From positions 698,501 through 762,500 of the forward strand of contig JACCIC010000122.1 in NCBI GenBank assembly GCA_018907035.1: a stretch of 64,000 nucleotides of DNA. The letters run 5' to 3'. Position 1 is the stretch's first letter; each line of letters opens with the position of its first letter. The DNA is from Sycobia sp. Sy_11 (Eukaryota > Arthropoda > Insecta > Hymenoptera > Epichrysomallidae). Below the pieces are notes generated by a model, which was not told where the DNA came from, searched no databases, and saw only the letters and a program-made list of their open reading frames with translations. The translations under genes were made by a program, and so were the position numbers. Below are positions 33,400 to 45,800 of this stretch, one piece after another.

Positions 33400-35495
33400 A
33401 TAAAGAATCATTTATTCAAGTGCATAGATTGCTATTATTCTAATCCTCCAGCGGTATTCCTAACTTTTATTACTTTAGGAATAAAAAGCGGTATTCCTAT
33501 TTTATTACCAAAAATTATTAATGTTTAATGAAAACTCGTGGATCAACTTTCCACCATTGTGGTAAGGCCAGTCAACTTGCTGGATTTTTCAGAAGTACAA
33601 AATTCAGTGTTTCTTCAATACTTTTGCTACTTTTTGTAATACAGCTTATTGCATTTATAGGTTATGGCTGTTTACACAGCTATAGGCAAAAAGAAAGAAA
33701 ATACAATGGTGGCAATTCTTCCTATATTTTTCTTCTTTTTTTTTTTTAACAAAACTTACATCTAATATAAGAGGAATACAGATGGTGGATTATGAAAATG
33801 TTGACAAATTACAAAATCTCTCTAAGTCATTATTTGTACAAATCTCTAAATTTCATGTAAATCTGCTAGATTTAATTTCCATCATTGCTAGGGATTTTTT
33901 TACTTGATTTTTCAGTTTTGAAAAATTGCCCTTCTTTGTGAAATGATCTTTATAAAATTTTGCTGTAGTGTATTGCAGTTGCCAAACGTGTACGAGGGAG
34001 AGGGGTACCATCTACTACTATTGTAGTAGATGATATTCAATCATAAAGAAGACTTTATGAGTTGTGGACATGAGTGGCAGAAAAATAAACAAGGGCTACA
34101 TATTACAAAACAAAATATATACAATAGAAAAGGCCAAAAAATATAAAATTCAAATATATAGAGCAATAAGGATATTCATTTAGGTAAGTATTCGTATAAC
34201 TAATTATACGCTGCTCTGTTTTGAAACCATTCTTATACATTGTATAATTAAATTATGATTAATAATATTTGTAATTATATAAGAAAATATATTTAGCGAG
34301 CAATGGTATATAGATTTTTCAATGTTTACTTTGACATAATGCTTGTCTGAAGCACCATAAGATGGAAAGGTGAGGACATGCCAGTTTTTTTTGTATGATT
34401 GAACTTGTATGATTGACTTGCTAATTTCATTGAATTTTGAAATTAGCAAGTCTTCCCTAGAATCATTAACGATTCTCCCTCATTTACTGTGATTTCTATT
34501 GTTATTGGCATACACATATAGGTGTATAATAATTATATAAAAGTATGAATACTCCTATCCTTTGTTAGAAAAGTGCTCGGAAAGATTTTAATGCTATCAA
34601 TAACATTTATATTGCATCCGATGCAACCCATATTGTATATAACAACAGTACACAAAAATTTAGAATTACATTATTGTATAAATAAGATAACAAGCAGCTA
34701 TATGGGGTCTTTATATCATCCAAAAGGGGTATATAATAACAAAAGAGGAATGGTAATACGATAGGGATTACACACGAACCGAGTGTTGCGATGTCGAGGG
34801 GATGCTTTTTTCCAAAGCAGAAAGTGATGTTTGGTATTTGTTTGGTATTTTTTGGTATAGATTTTGTGAGTCTTTGTTACTCTTTTTAACGTCGACCCGA
34901 GATTTAACGACGCTACTGTTATTGTTGCGCACTTCAGTGGACACGAACAAAATGGGTGCTTAGTAAAACCGTTAAAGTAAGAAAATTTGTAAAATTACTA
35001 CCGTATACATATTTTTTATTATTTGAAACTACAATTCACAGTTGTCTCATACGGTTATCATTGCGCCTAATGTACGGAATCCGACGGGTCTGCTTGATAA
35101 GAATGCGAATTCCTTTGATGGAAGATGTCCAGGGTGTCAAAAAAGGCCCCCACTATGGTGAGCAATGACAACTTCGAGAAGGAAGCGTAAACGGACGGAT
35201 TTCCGATACTTTTTAGATACGCCAACAAAAATTTCGTATATAAGTATATAAGTAATTACAATATATAATTATATATAACTATATAAGTAATCACGCGCAG
35301 TAAAACGAACAACCAAGGGTCTCACACCGTGGCACAAACAGATACTGAGACATATACTGCTGACTCTCCCTGCGCGTGAACTCTTGAGAATCGTGTGCAT
35401 TACGTCAGTCACCCTGTCTCCCCCTTTCACTATCTTTCCATTTCTTTCTCTGTCTTGATTATCTCTTAGAAATCATTAGATGGTAACAAATATAC
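33400..35495. other. Intron, no assignable feature
   Basis: AT-rich with only short frames. A GC-richer patch at 34750-35170 and another at 35290-35420 are unassigned. Confidence 0.35.
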
Positions 35496-35499
35496 AAGG

Positions 35500-36300
35500 T
35501 CTGTTTCAAAAGTTTCCAAAAGATCAGAAAAAAGATAACAATAGAAAAAAAGATAACAATACATTATTTTCGTAAAATTCACATATTTGTTCCCAAAAAG
35601 TTCCCTTGCGAGTACAATTTTTAACGCTTTCGAACAGCATGTCGGATGTTGTTGTCGATCATTGCCTTTCGGCTGCCCTCAGCGTCCCTGTAACCCTTTC
35701 CTTCTATCGCCAAATGCAATTTACAGAATAAGTGGAAGTTACAAGGTTCCAATATAATAGGGACAAGCAAAAGCTTCATACTACCAAGTTAATATACAGT
35801 AATCGTTTTCATAGATAAAACGAATTCCTGGTAAATAATGTCCTTGGAATCGTAGTAAGCGATGAGCATTGTTTTGATTTTCTATTTTTTTCCAAGCGTG
35901 ATTTATTCGGTTTTGTCTCACCGGGCGCTTTCCACTCAGCAATTTTACGTTTGATTTTGGGATGATATTGAAAACAACATCTCTCGAGACCAGTTACCAG
36001 AGAATAAAGATAGTTTTGATCTCTTTTGGCGTCTTCAATGATATTTTTAGAATGTTGAATTCGAAGCTCTACACCGTAAGTGTTATAACCTTAAAGTGTT
36101 TCTTTGTAATGGACGGACGATTTTTCCAAAATCTGTGCACTGGTTCATGCTATGACATCGCGCAGATCACGTTGTAACAAAGGGAGAGTTAATCACATAT
36201 CACCGGCAACAATAAAAAGCCGATAACGTTGCCTTACCTGAGAATACGAGAGTCTTTCCTGATTGATACGTTCACCATTATACAGTACTAAATGTCGTAC
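35500..36300 (-). pseudogene. Mariner relic (strongly decayed)
   Basis: A possible terminal repeat AAGGTCTGTTTCAAAAGTTT begins at about 35497. Minus-strand frames around 35660-35740 read KLHLAIEGKGYRDAEG and a following helix, typical of the region after the third aspartate in mariner transposases. The rest is too decayed to place. Confidence 0.45.
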
Positions 36301-36735
36301 GTAAATTGGAAAGTGATGCGATCACGCAATGTGATCACTAAAGCTACGTGTACCTCATTTTATCTTCTCTACCAATCTTAAATAATGCTGGTTTTTTTAT
36401 TACAGCTCAATTTACAGTCTTAACTGCTGGCCAGGGTGAATCTTATTCAACCTGCGTCAGGTATGCTATGTCATAACGGTAGCTGTTGTGGCTATCTAAT
36501 TTGGTGATTTATTGAACGTCTTATTTGCCAGCGGTACATTTTGCCTGTCCATTTTGGTCAAGTTAAAATTGATAAGATTTTCTATTTATTTGTTAGTAGC
36601 AATTGGACTACGACTTTGATATCTCAGACTGATCTTTAATATATCTCAGAAAGATAAAATTAATTTATATGTTTTGCATTCTGACAACTAAATCTTTCTC
36701 ATATTTGTCATAATGTTGACTATCATTGACACTTA

Positions 36736-36947
36736 CAAGGTGTGTTCAAAAATTAATGAGAACTTTTAAATCTCGCGGGTTTGGAGAGTCTGGCTGTATA
36801 AAAATTTTTTTATTATGTTGGTACGCATATTTCTGAAGTACGATAAAATTTTCAGCAATAAAAAAATATAAAAAAAAATTTTTAAACAAGCGAACTCTCC
36901 AAACCCGCGAAATTTAAAAATTCTCGTTACTTTTTGAACATACCTCA
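36736..36947. mobile_element. Palindromic mariner-type MITE
   Basis: 212 bp flanked by TA on both sides (36734-36735, 36948-36949). Inverted arms of about 80 bp pair almost completely, with TTTAAATCTCGCGGGTTTGG on the left matched by a near-perfect reverse complement on the right. The outermost bases, AGGTGTGTTCAAAAA-like, match the terminal repeat of the mariner relic at 14490-15478, and the shared TGTTGGTACGC just inside supports descent from that family by internal deletion. Confidence 0.85.
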
Positions 36948-37093
36948 TATAATTTCGAGCGAAAAAGAAGTTGCCAATTTTATAAAGACTGTATTTTAAA
37001 ATCTAGAAATAATCATACATTGTAATTCATATTTTCATAACGTGATCATAAATTCATTAGAAATATAGATAGAATATGATATAATATAATTAC

Positions 37094-37465
37094 ATGTTGA
37101 TCGAAGTATCCAGCATATGCCAAGAAAGCTGATGACAATAAAACATCCCCTAAAATTGTCGACATTTGACTACGAAAAGTTTCGCTAGTTGCCTCCCATC
37201 TCTCTCGTTCGATGACTAAAGATTTTAAAAGAGCTATAGACCGATCAACTTTTCCTTGAACCGTTTCAAGATCGGTTTTTATAGCTTGTGCTTGTGAAAT
37301 AAGTTGCGCATATTCTTCTTTATAAGAAGCGATACTTAATTCTAGTTGAGAAATTAAATCTTTGACTTCTTCTCCTTTGCTTTTATTTGTTTCCGCCTGT
37401 TGTTCTAGAGAATACAATTCTTCTCTTAAAGGTTCAACTCGTTTTAACATATCAGCATATTCAAT
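37094..37465 (-). CDS. Dhc64C: Cytoplasmic dynein 1 heavy chain, exon encoding stalk CC2 (exon c)
   Basis: 372 bp, exactly 124 codons, phase 0 at both ends. It starts after TTTTTTTAG with [13 protein letters not shown] and ends FDQH before GTAATT. It encodes the returning helix of the stalk coiled coil (heptad-rich, for example [20 protein letters not shown]) and runs into the start of AAA5 with [20 protein letters not shown] and [10 protein letters not shown]. It joins directly to the exon at 31327 (YRQNLF). Confidence 0.97.
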
Positions 37466-38209
37466 CTAAAAAAATTAATAGCTATGAAAATTTTATACAG
37501 TTTTAGATATTTATTGCAGAGTAGGTTATATTAAAAGGAGCAAAATGTATGTGAATATTTAGAGGGTTGAAAAAATATATATGTGTCATAGCTTTTTCAG
37601 AAGAAAAATCAATGGATAGCTACTTCAGTAGGTTTTTAAGAACTTTAATGATAATTGAAAAGTAGAAATATTAAAGTTCAAGACAGTAGATCCAATATGG
37701 CTGCCTTGTTTATCCGTTAACGCAAAAGCAAAGCTATTGAGCCACAGAAAGATCGTATTTAATTCACTATTCTTTCGATTTCTTATGCCATTTAGTTTTC
37801 GCCTGTACACTTCCATAACTGAAAATGGACAAATCAAGATAAACAAATTTATTTGTGGATAATTTTTTTGGAAAAGCTCCCATACTGGATCAGCATTTTG
37901 AATTTGATAATTATGATCAGCATCTAATTCATATTATAATTAGCACCTTCAATATGATTTTTGAATTCAATATTCATATTCTTCGTTATTTAAAAATATT
38001 TCTCAAAAATTTCAAATAGATGTTTATGGTACTAGATTATAAAATGCATATTGGGGTCGTATGTAAGGAGGAAGAGATTGATTACATATTTGTATCTGAG
38101 AAAAAACTAAAGAAAAAAAAATCATTACAAATACTCGACCCTATAATTGGCAAAAATAATACTCTTAAATGTAAATAAACAGTATTAACATCAACAAATC
38201 TTACTTTAC

Positions 38210-38327
38210 CTGTGCGATAGCCCATTTGACTAAAGGACCACAAGCCATGCTTGCTCTATTCACTTTTTCAAAATTATAATCAGGATTACATAAATAGCGG
38301 CTTTTCATTTTATCTCTAACGTCATCC
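38210..38327 (-). CDS. Dhc64C: Cytoplasmic dynein 1 heavy chain, exon encoding MTBD second half (exon b)
   Basis: A 118-bp exon, missed by simple ORF finding because it is short. Acceptor TTATTGTTATAG, donor GTAAAG. With two bases from the previous exon it makes 40 codons: LDDVRDKMKSRYLCNPDYNF, then EKVNRASMACGPLVKWAIAQ. This is the second half of the microtubule-binding domain at the stalk tip, including the conserved NRASxACGPxVKW segment. Confidence 0.95.
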
Positions 38328-38684
38328 CTATAACAATAAACTGAACTATTAATATGTAATCAGAAGATAATATAAAGATAATATAAAGATAATGAACATA
38401 GCATTTGCAAAAAAATAGTTTTTAATCTTGAGTCATTTATACTGCAACATTACAATTGTTCGCATAATGCATTCGCGCAGTGTCTAGCATGTAAAAGATA
38501 GGTTAAAATGTTATAAATTATAATTAATACTTTACTCTCTAATTTAAATTAACAATTCATTACAGCGCCCAATGTGATTCTCAGTTACAGATTACGAACT
38601 TCAATTTTATAATGTACTCTGCTCGAGCGATCGTAAATATAAACTGTTTTTATCGGTACCTGATGTTCCTCTTCTCTCTCGCTC

Positions 38685-38686
38685 TT

Positions 38687-38720
<34 letters not shown>
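38685..38720. repeat. CT microsatellite
   Basis: CT dinucleotide tract. Confidence 0.9.
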
Positions 38721-38723
<3 letters not shown>

Positions 38724-39084
38724 GCTTTTTACACATAAGTTTCACAACTTTCACTGTAGGCCACCAGGGTTCTAACGTTGAAAAACTAAAAATTTAGTAT
38801 TGGATATAAAAGTGGATACAGTTAAATTTGATCTGAGAAGACGGAGACATGGGAAAAGTAATGGGCCCATGATGAAATGAAAAGCATGCAGTGGGCAAGT
38901 GTCATTATGTCGCAAACGAAGTAAACGTTAAAGTATTGCGGTAATTCTTCTGGATGCCTTGCAATTTTTCTAGCTGAGGATTCGCGCTCTTAAGCCATCG
39001 TTGAGAAAATTCATTACCATAGATGAATACATATAAATATATTATTACCATACTTTCACATACAAGAATCTATATACTATTATA

Positions 39085-39580
39085 ATGCTAGTTAGACTGT
39101 AGTTCTTTATAATCACCCCCGTAGAATATGAAATTACTAGTATAAAATTAAATATAATTAAGTCAAAAATTAAAATTAAAATTAAAATGATTTAATTTAG
39201 TTTAGTTCCTGAGGAAGAACTGTAATGGTTCGAAAAAATTATTTTTATTTTTATTTGATTTTATTATTATTTAAATTTATTAGTTTTAATTTTTAATCTA
39301 ATTAAATTTAGTAATAAATTTTATGTCAGATTATTCAGGAGTGATTACAAACGAGGACAGCTTGACTCTCATTATTTTATTTAATATATTATATTATAAG
39401 GACTGTAAGACCGATAAAAATATTTATTAATTTAAGTTAAAAATTAAAAATAAAAAAAAAAAATCAATATGCTTTGTTAGTAAAGGACAACCTGACTGAC
39501 TCTGACACCTAAATATAAATTTACTTTTGATATCCGATATGCCAAACAGCTATAGTTCATCTTCAAGAACTTAATTTTTT
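39085..39580. repeat. Inverted pair of Penelope-like tails
   Basis: Three pieces are visible. 39095-39175 is a minus-strand piece (GTTAGACTGTAG... GTAGAATATGAAATTACTA). 39195-39440 is a plus-strand tail from the hammerhead-like motif (CTGAGGA at 39209, stem GAACTG/TGGTTC, GAAA at 39232) to the terminus GACTGTAAGACCGATAAAAA. 39475-39580 is a minus-strand piece (GTTAGTAAAGGACAACCTG and a decayed hairpin). The arrangement is minus, plus, minus. Confidence 0.7.
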
Positions 39581-39828
39581 AATGGTATGAATAATAAAAT
39601 AATACAGTCTAAAATAACTTAAGACTAAAACGGACTTCAAAAAAGCAAAATGTTAAGCGGTTTTATAATAAGTATTATTGTAGATAATTTTGTAGAACTA
39701 AGATTTCAAAATATAATTTCGTAAAACTTATAACAAATGGAATAATTATTATAGATATATACTCAAAGTCGAACATCATTAAACAAAAATCATATAGAGT
39801 ATGCAGATGTAGATTATTTATTTATTAT

Positions 39829-39829
<1 letters not shown>

Positions 39830-39880
<51 letters not shown>
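39830..39880. repeat. TA microsatellite
   Basis: TA tract. Confidence 0.95.
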
Positions 39881-39885
<5 letters not shown>

Positions 39886-39899
39886 CCCGAACTTATCAT

Positions 39900-40690
39900 A
39901 GGAAGACAATGCAATAAAAAATATGTTTGATTCACCAAATAAATATCCCTCCATCCAGGAAAGACGATTTCCAAAAAATAAATAAAATATTTTGTATAAA
40001 CGATTTTGTAAACAGCCTATAGACACACATCCTTTGTGGGGAACGTGAGTGGTAATACCTATGACCTGTATCTCATAAAAATACGAATATGTAACGTATA
40101 AATAATGACCATGCTATCTAAATTCGTTTGAGGACCTAAAAATAGCCGCAAACTCAATCCCTTCCATAGTTCTCTTTAACCACCATTCTTAAAGACGCTA
40201 CAGGCGTATTACTAGTATTATATACATAATAATATACTTTTAATATAATATAATAATACCAGCGTATTACGCCCTGGGTTTAAAATACCAGAGGTTTTGG
40301 CTGCATCTTTTCTAATAAAATTCGTTGCAATTACATATTCAAGATATTATCTCAATCTTTTAAATTCACTTTCACGTTTAAGATAAAAGATTACTATTTC
40401 TTCACTACCCATAAAACTTTATTCCTCGTGGATCACTAATCACAGCTCTACAAAATCTCTTCGCCAATACATATGTTTGAGTGTAAAAAATAGTTGGTGT
40501 CCTATTTCTTACTTGAGTTTAAAGCAATGCGAGAGTGAATTTGGCTTTATTACTTGAAAACATAAATTCGAACACCGATCGAGCTTGGTCGTAACACAAG
40601 TTTTTTGTTATAATTTGTAGATATGAAAAAATTATAAAAAGACTATAAAAATGTTCGACTTTCCGGAGAGATCTTTGACTTCAGCCACAA
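39900..40690. other. AT-rich intron, no feature seen
   Basis: No ORF or repeat assigned. Confidence 0.35.
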
Positions 40691-40702
40691 CATGACCACT
40701 TA

Positions 40703-40870
40703 TACTACTACCGGTTGAACCATTTGTCGCATTGTCAATTCACTAATACATCCCGCCCCATAAGTCTCCGAAAGCAAACGATAGACAACAGCCGCACTTT
40801 TTCTCAAATGAAAAAAAAGAAGCAGTACTTCCCGCAAATGATTTTCATTGAAAAAAGAAACGGCATCGAA
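40703..40870 (-). pseudogene. Mariner N-terminal fragment
   Basis: The end of the frame 40975-40700 reads NENHLREVLLLFFHLRKSAA and YRLLSETYGAGCISELTMRQ, the first helix-turn-helix of mariner transposases. Compare HLREVSLYWFNLKKSAAETH in the intact copy. Nothing downstream is recognisable. Confidence 0.7.
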
Positions 40871-40989
40871 ATAAATGCTTAAATATAATGCTGCACTGTT
40901 TTCGACAGATGCGCTATCCATAGATATAACACATGAGGTCTGATATTTCTGCCCGGAATCCACTGGTGACACCATCTTTTTACAAACGC

Positions 40990-41490
40990 TGGAAACTTAA
41001 TTATATGCCCAATGAAAAATATTTAATAAAAATAATATGAATATTTTACATTAAATAAAAATCGTTTATGTAAAATTCCACCCCACATTTTACATAGACT
41101 ATTTTATATATAGTTATAAATAATAGAAATCACACAGTTATAAATAATAGAAATCATTTGCAAAGCCAATCTGACTTAAATAACAGAAGATTAGAGAAGT
41201 ATTAGAACTCATTGAAGAAAGAAAAGAGCGCGATCACAGGCAAGTTTCGGATGCTAAGATGAAAAGTAAGAGAGAGAAAGACTACAATGCAGGATAATAA
41301 ATATCAAAATATATAGCGGTAGGAAAAAAATTCTTATATCTCTATATAAGGGGGATGGTCAGTCTCCGGGGTTTACCTTAGTAGCAATCACAAGTATTAT
41401 GAAGGCAGAAAGGTATCTTACAGGCGAAGCAGCTGGCATTACCATCGCGCCACTGCTACCTCAAGATTTAAATGAAATAATGCAAATCAT
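40990..41490. other. Intron, no assignable feature
   Basis: AT-rich, with a slightly GC-richer 41215-41470. No coding signal. Confidence 0.35.
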
Positions 41491-41493
41491 TTG

Positions 41494-41624
41494 TTAATAA
41501 ATATTTTTATCGGTCTTACAGTTTTTATAATATAATATATTAATTAAAATAATGACAGTTAAACTGTTCTGTATATATTCACCACCGCAGAATCTGAAAT
41601 AAAACTTATTACTACAATAAATTA
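41494..41624 (-). repeat. Penelope-like tail interrupted by BEL element
   Basis: The terminus (TTAATAAATATTTTTATCGG on the plus strand) is followed by ATAATGACAGTTAAACTGTT and AGAATCTGAAATAAAACTTA. The BEL element cuts it after AATTA at 41620-41624. The remainder resumes at 48756 with AATTATATTAAAAAT, as expected from the uninterrupted copy at 58726. Confidence 0.85.
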
Positions 41625-42406
41625 TGTTACTCCGCAATGGCATTTTTAATTATATAGCGTTTAATTTATATAATCTTAATTTTACATATATTTGGTTCTC
41701 AGGCACTCGTCCGTTTTGCAGTATAATTGAATCGTTTCTGATATATTGATGCACTAAAGAAAATTCTGTCAGCTATTTAAATCATATTTATACACATCCG
41801 GCGTGATTTTATACATTTTGAAAACTGCTATGACACTTAAGCGCGTTTATGTGTTTATGACTATTGTAGAAACTTAAGAAAACTGTTAATGCCGGGCTAG
41901 CCATCCCGCTCTGAAGGTTTATTGTTTGCAGCTGGCGGGATAAGCCTGTCTAACGGGCGCCTTCTTTTACCTAGGATGCGCTCTCTTCCTGTACGTGCCT
42001 CAACAGATCCGTCCCTGCATCATAAACCCAACCCCATAGTCTTGTTTCTAGCGAAATAAACATGCAACGTTTTTCCCCAATCGAGACCCCCGGTTTTGCA
42101 GCTTGAGAAATCATTGTAATCCCTTCTCCTACTACTTTCCTATATTTCAGCTTGCCTATAATGAAAGTTTACCAACAAGACCAGATTTCTCTCGACCTCC
42201 GCGCGAGACACTTGGAAAATTGTCCGAGTGCTAAACATAAATCGTATTTATTTGTAAGTTCGTGTGTTACATTTGACAGTGTAAGAATTAAATAAAAATA
42301 ATTCTAATTATGCATGTGTACTAAAATTATTTGATTAGCCGCATTAAATTAACAATTTAGTTCGGTGTGAGATTGACTAAACTTGTACGTCATTCTTACC
42401 TCAACA
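41625..42406 (+). repeat. BEL 5' LTR
   Basis: 782 bp, starts TGTTACTCCGCAATGG, ends CCTCAACA. Confidence 0.95.
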
Positions 42407-42424
42407 TGGTCCTTCGAGCCGGAT
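42407..42424 (+). other. BEL primer-binding site
   Basis: TGGTCCTTCGAGCCGGAT directly abuts the LTR. TGG plus the following bases is the expected complement of a tRNA 3' end. I do not assign the tRNA. Confidence 0.8.
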
Positions 42425-42860
42425 CAACATTAATATCTGCTATCATCAATCACGAATTTATTAAAAAGTTTGTGCGTAATAAAATATACATGTGCGCGCG
42501 GTCAATCAAGGTGTGATTCTCATACGCACACGAAGCAATTGTTCTTCCAGCATCTTCATAGTGGTCTAATTACAACGGAAAACAACTCATTTAAGCGGAA
42601 TCACCCGTTTTGGAGCACTCATTGGTTATTGACGTGCACGTCGCAAAATCTTAGGCAAGCGGAGTTTCACTTCCACTCTCCAAAACGGAACCTATCAAGC
42701 AGACGATACATATTGGAAATCTCGACTAAAATACCCAGATGTTCAATATAATCATCGACGAACATCGAGCAACAGCGTAAAAGTAAGCTCTAAATTTTTT
42801 ATCACCGCTCCAGTTTCTCTCGTCTTCCCTTTTAACCATCCTCTGATTAGAATTTAAAAA

Positions 42861-45800
42861 ATGGCAGAAGAGTGCAAGGACCTTAAACAAAAGCGCGGAA
42901 ACCTTAAAAGAAAAATTACCGTTTTTCATTCGTTTGTCGCGACGGCTACAGCAGATGATTATGATGATGTAGAATTTCGTATGAAATTATTAGATCGTCT
43001 TTTAGATCAATTTGATGACGTTCACCTCTCAATTTTAGCGTTAGAAAGCAAGCCGGAAAATGATATATATCAACTGGAATTTGAGCAAAAATATTATGCC
43101 GCGATGAAGGATGCGCGTAAATTTTTGAAGGACAACCATCCTAACGCGTATAATACCAGAGTTACGCCGCTCATTGCACAGAATGCTGCGCAAAATAATG
43201 TGCGATTACCTAAAATCGATTTACCTACATTTACCGGTAAATATGACGCGTGGACATGCTTCCACGATACTTTTAAATCAATGGTGCATGAAAAGACCAA
43301 TATTGCAATAATCGAGAAATTTTATTATTTACGGTCTTGCTTAAAAGAAGAGGCGGCAACGGTCATTCAGTCTTTAGAAACAACGGAAAATAATTATGGC
43401 ATCGCACGGTCCTTATTAATCGATCGGTACGATAATAAAAGAGTTATTGTGCACAATCATTTGAAAAGCCTGTTAGAACTGCCAGCTCTCACAAAGGAGA
43501 GCCATGTTAGTTTAAGGAACATGCTCGATAATTTAAATACTCATACGAGAGCCCTTAAAACACTCGGTCTCTCGGTAGATTCGTGGGACGCCATTCTCAT
43601 TTATTGTATGACTAACAAACTGGATAAAATTACACATCAGGAATGGGAAAAGAGCAACACCGGTAGGGAGTTGCCAAAATTAACAGATTTCATTGAATTT
43701 CTAAAGACGCGTTGCTTAGTGTTAGAAGCTACACAAATTCAAGGTCAATCAGGCCAAACTACCAATAGTTTAAAGAATCCGACGCATGGAGGCAAGCGGA
43801 ATGTGTTAAGCATCACCACTAGAAAGGACTATTGTAATTTTTGTAAAGGGGAACATAAAATTTATAACTGCGATAAGTTCTTAAAATTGACGCAAAATGA
43901 TAAATTTACGTTTGTTAAAACGGAAAGGCTCTGCTTTAACTGTATGCGTAAAAATCATGCTACTGATAAATGCACTTGTGGTCCATGCAAAAAATGCGGC
44001 AAAAAGCATCATACGCTGTTGCATTTTGATCGTAAAGATTCAGACGAACTTCCTAGTACCGTGAATTTACTACATAATATGCAGGTTAATTGCCCTGCTC
44101 AGGTGTTATTAGCCACCGCCAAGGTTCATTTTTACGATAAGCTCCGAAATCAACATACGGCGCGCGTTTTATTGGATAGCGGCGCTCAAGCGCATTTTAT
44201 AACAGAGAGGTTTGCTAAGTTATTAAAATTGCCAAGAAATAACGTCAATATCCCGGTTAGTACATTGAACGAATCGAAAACTAATATTTGTCACAGTGTG
44301 AAAACAAAAATTTAGTCGCGCTTAGGAAATTATGAAAAGGAAATTTCCTTATTAGTCGTGTCAAACATAACGAGTCCCTTACCATCATATCCGATTGATG
44401 TTAAACAGTTAAATATACCTGGAAACTTACCGCTCGCAGATCCCACCTTTCATCAAACGTCAGAAATTGATGCACTTATTGGTGCTGAAGTGTATTTCAA
44501 GATAGATTGCGCCGGAAAAATATGCATTGACAACACTGACGCTGTGTTGTTGAAAACCAAGTTCGGGTGGATTGTAGGCGGCCGTATTGATGATTGTCAG
44601 CAAGCTGCTAGCGTTTCTTGCAACTACTCGATTAGTTCCGTTTCTCAAGATATTTCAAGGTTCTGGGAACTGGAAGAAATTCCCGAAATAAAGTATTTAT
44701 CGTGCGAAGAATCTGAAGTTGAACAGCATTTCTTGGAGAATTTTAGGCGCGATCGTAATGGCCGATGCGTTGTGAAAATTCCATTCAATGATAAGATACA
44801 TAAGCTTGCGTCAAATTATTCGATTGCTTTGAAGCAATTTTATTGTACTGAGCGCAAATTCTCCAGAAATCCTGAATGAAAGAAGCAGTACGTCCATTTT
44901 ATGAATGAGTACGAATCACTGAAGCACATGTCAATTTCGGGACGCGAAGAGCAAGAAAACTTTATTCCTCATCATGCGATTTTTAAAGAAAAAAATATTC
45001 GAGTAGTTTTTAATGCATCTTCTATGCTAAACGGTCTATCCTTAAATCAGGCGCAAAAAATAGGACCAACTATTCAAGACGATATATTTTCAATACTGAC
45101 TAGGTCTAGAATTCATAGAATATTGTTAGTCGCTGATATTGCTAAGATGTATCGCCAAGTATTGGTAGACAGAGAAGATCGAAAATTTCAAAAAATTATT
45201 TGGCGTGACAATCCCGACGAACCGATCAAAATTTATGAACTCAACACGCTCACTTATGGCACAGCATCAGCTTCATATTCAGCTATTCGCACCCTACATA
45301 AAATAGCAGACGACGGGAAGGATAAATACCCGTTGGCCTCCGAAATAATCAAACGCGATTTTTACGTGGATGATTTGATGACCGGATCAGACACCGTCGA
45401 AAATGCGTTAATTCTAAGAAATCAAATTAATGGTTTATTAACATCTGCATGCTTTGAATTACGAAAATGGTCGTCGAATGATAGTAGGCTTATAGAATCC
45501 TTACCGACGGATTTGAAAAACATAAAATTATTTGAGGATCTGAGCGGATCGGTTAAAACTTTGGGTATAAATTGGAGTCCTACAAAGGATCAATTATTTT
45601 ATACAATAACGCCAAACAAAAGTATAGTTAAGCCCGTCACGAAACGAACCATTCTATCAAGGGTGTCTCAATTATTCGATCCCGTTGGACTGTTGGGTCC
45701 GATCGTGATTAAGGCGAAACTAATAATGCAAGCAATTTGGAAAGAAAAGCTCGACTGGGACGCCTCGGTGCCACTTGATATACACACGACGTGGTTAGCG

